Shown: positions 20,005 to 21,131 of the stretch, one piece after another
Layout: each line of letters begins with the position of its first letter
Numbering within the stretch: position 1 is the stretch's first letter
Assembly: GCA_027055635.1 (NCBI GenBank)
Contig: JALUMZ010000305.1
Coordinates: 1-21,131, forward strand
DNA: 21,131 nucleotides
Direction: 5' to 3'
Source: Campylobacteraceae bacterium
GTDB lineage: Bacteria; Campylobacterota; Campylobacteria; Campylobacterales; Sulfurospirillaceae
Made by a program: the position numbers and the translations under genes
Notes under the pieces: generated by a model
What the model was told of the DNA's origin: nothing
The model's input: the letters and a program-made list of their open reading frames with translations, nothing else
The model's database searches: none

Positions 20005-21131
20005 ATTTAGCTTTTATATGGCATATGCATCAGCCTGACTACCGCAACAGTAGCGGGGTGATGCAGATGCCTTGGGTGTTTTTGCACTCCATCAAAGACT
20101 ACTACGATATGCCTTGGATGATGAGCAGACACGATGGTATGAAAGCCACATTTAATATCACACCACCACTCATAGAGCAGATAAAGTTATACTATGATGA
20201 TCCTCTAAGATATGATTATTTTTTAAATCTATGGTACAAAAGTGTAAATGAATTAGATATTAATCAAAAAGAGTGGATAACAAAGATATGTAAAAGTGCG
20301 CAGTTTGATACGATGGTATCACCTCTTCCTTATTTTGCAACGCTCTATCAAAAAGAGTATTTAAGCGATGGTGACTTTTTTGATTTGGAAGTTCTATTTA
20401 TACTCTCATGGTGCGGCGTGTATCTTAGACAAAACAGCAAAATCATATCTGAACTAATAAACAAACAAAAAAACTATGATTTCAATGATAAAACAGTGCT
20501 TTTAGAAGAGCTAAAAGGGTTTATAAGAGGCATATTTGACTATTACAAGACTCTACATGTAGAGGGTCTTATCTCTGTATCTACTACACCTTTAAACCAC
20601 CCTATTTTGCCGCTTTTACTAGATATAAACAATGCAAAAAGAGCAAATCCAAGTACAAATCTTCCAAAATTTTTCGAGCCTTTAGAAGAGGATGCCTCAC
20701 TTCAAGTCTCTTTGGCTATAAAACTTTTTGAAGAGACCTTTGGATTTATACCTCAGGGCTTTTGGCCGGCCGAGGGAGCGGTGGACACCCAAAGTGTCGA
20801 ACTACTTAAAAAACAAGGCATAAAATGGATAGCCACCGATGAGGCTATACTCTTAAAATCCCTACAAAACAGTGATAGAAAAAACCTCTACTATCCCTAT
20901 GATTACAATGGAATGTGCATGGGTTTTAGAGACCATGGTCTAAGTGATTTGATAGGTTTTACTTACAGATTTCAAGAAGCAAACAGAGCAAGTGAAAATT
21001 TCATAGGTGCTCTTAAAAACATCCACGATGAAAACAGCGATGCCACAGTTTTTGTCATACTTGATGGTGAAAATGCTTGGGAATTTTATAAAAACAACGC
21101 TTTTGATTTCTTTGACTCGCTATATGGCAAA
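20001..21131 (+). CDS. Glycoside hydrolase family 57 alpha-amylase-like protein, 3' end beyond the window
   Basis: The open frame starts at ATG 20001, overlapping the previous stop, and continues for 377 codons to the window edge. The first GH57 motif is WHMHQPDY (7-14). The second is a TTPLNHPILPLL stretch (195-206). The third is GFWPAEGAV (253-261), with Glu258 as expected nucleophile. The fourth is ILDGENAWE (353-361), with Asp355 as expected acid/base. WPAEGAV resembles the amylase/amylopullulanase branch more than 4-alpha-glucanotransferases or branching enzymes, but the substrate is not certain. There is no signal peptide, so it would act on intracellular alpha-glucan. It is probably co-transcribed with the nucleotidyltransferase-mutase gene. 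Confidence 0.93.
   Translation, partial: MNLAFIWHMHQPDYRNSSGVMQMPWVFLHSIKDYYDMPWMMSRHDGMKATFNITPPLIEQIKLYYDDPLRYDYFLNLWYKSVNELDINQKEWITKICKSAQFDTMVSPLPYFATLYQKEYLSDGDFFDLEVLFILSWCGVYLRQNSKIISELINKQKNYDFNDKTVLLEELKGFIRGIFDYYKTLHVEGLISVSTTPLNHPILPLLLDINNAKRANPSTNLPKFFEPLEEDASLQVSLAIKLFEETFGFIPQGFWPAEGAVDTQSVELLKKQGIKWIATDEAILLKSLQNSDRKNLYYPYDYNGMCMGFRDHGLSDLIGFTYRFQEANRASENFIGALKNIHDENSDATVFVILDGENAWEFYKNNAFDFFDSLYGK

Overview
The window looks like a chromosomal segment of a Campylobacterota (epsilonproteobacterial) genome, probably a free-living Sulfurimonas-type sulfur oxidiser. The evidence is the strongly AT-rich sequence, the prepilin N-termini (GFTMIELIFVIVI..., RDDA), extended TATAAT boxes without good -35 boxes, and gene adjacencies that recur in this phylum: rpmB next to a two-TM potassium channel, and rpe near a DnaQ-like exonuclease. 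The genus is an inference. I saw no rRNA, tRNA, CRISPR array or transposase.

Layout. 1-1634 (minus): the 5' end of priA, two type IV/II prepilins and two small proteins, one a ZapB-like coiled coil. 1635-1791: a spacer with an 86-nt imperfect inverted repeat. 1792-4128 (minus): a thiamine-diphosphate 2-keto-acid decarboxylase directly behind an MntA/HepT (MNT/HEPN) toxin-antitoxin pair. 4350-6917 (plus): a DUF4160 / DUF2442-RHH pair, with a promoter and overlapping palindromic operator, running straight into uvrB. The two TA-type modules are therefore back to back. 6956-9580 (plus): polyphosphate kinase and a gamma-class carbonic anhydrase. 13829-9575 (minus): an HDOD protein, a STAS/pseudo-receiver/STAS/CheX fusion, rpe, trpF and a DEDDh exonuclease. 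13911-16728 (plus): rpmB, a potassium channel with RCK domain, argJ and a DUF465 protein. 16869-21131 (plus): an alpha-glucan module with a stand-alone CBM48 protein, a 358-bp spacer of tandem 119-bp repeats, an 832-aa nucleotidyltransferase fused to a phosphomannomutase-like domain, and a GH57 amylase cut by the window end.

The most unusual points are: (a) two exact 82-bp copies at 119-bp spacing, plus a diverged third copy, followed by a hairpin that could sequester the Shine-Dalgarno of the nucleotidyltransferase gene; (b) that protein's mutase half, which has lost all three active-site loops; (c) the head-to-head TA modules, each reading into a chromosomal gene (pdc-like and uvrB); (d) the STAS-STAS-CheX fusion paired with an HDOD protein; and (e) perfect hairpins in the leader-coding region of one prepilin and in the 5' region of the other. 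All calls come from reading the sequence; no database search was run.
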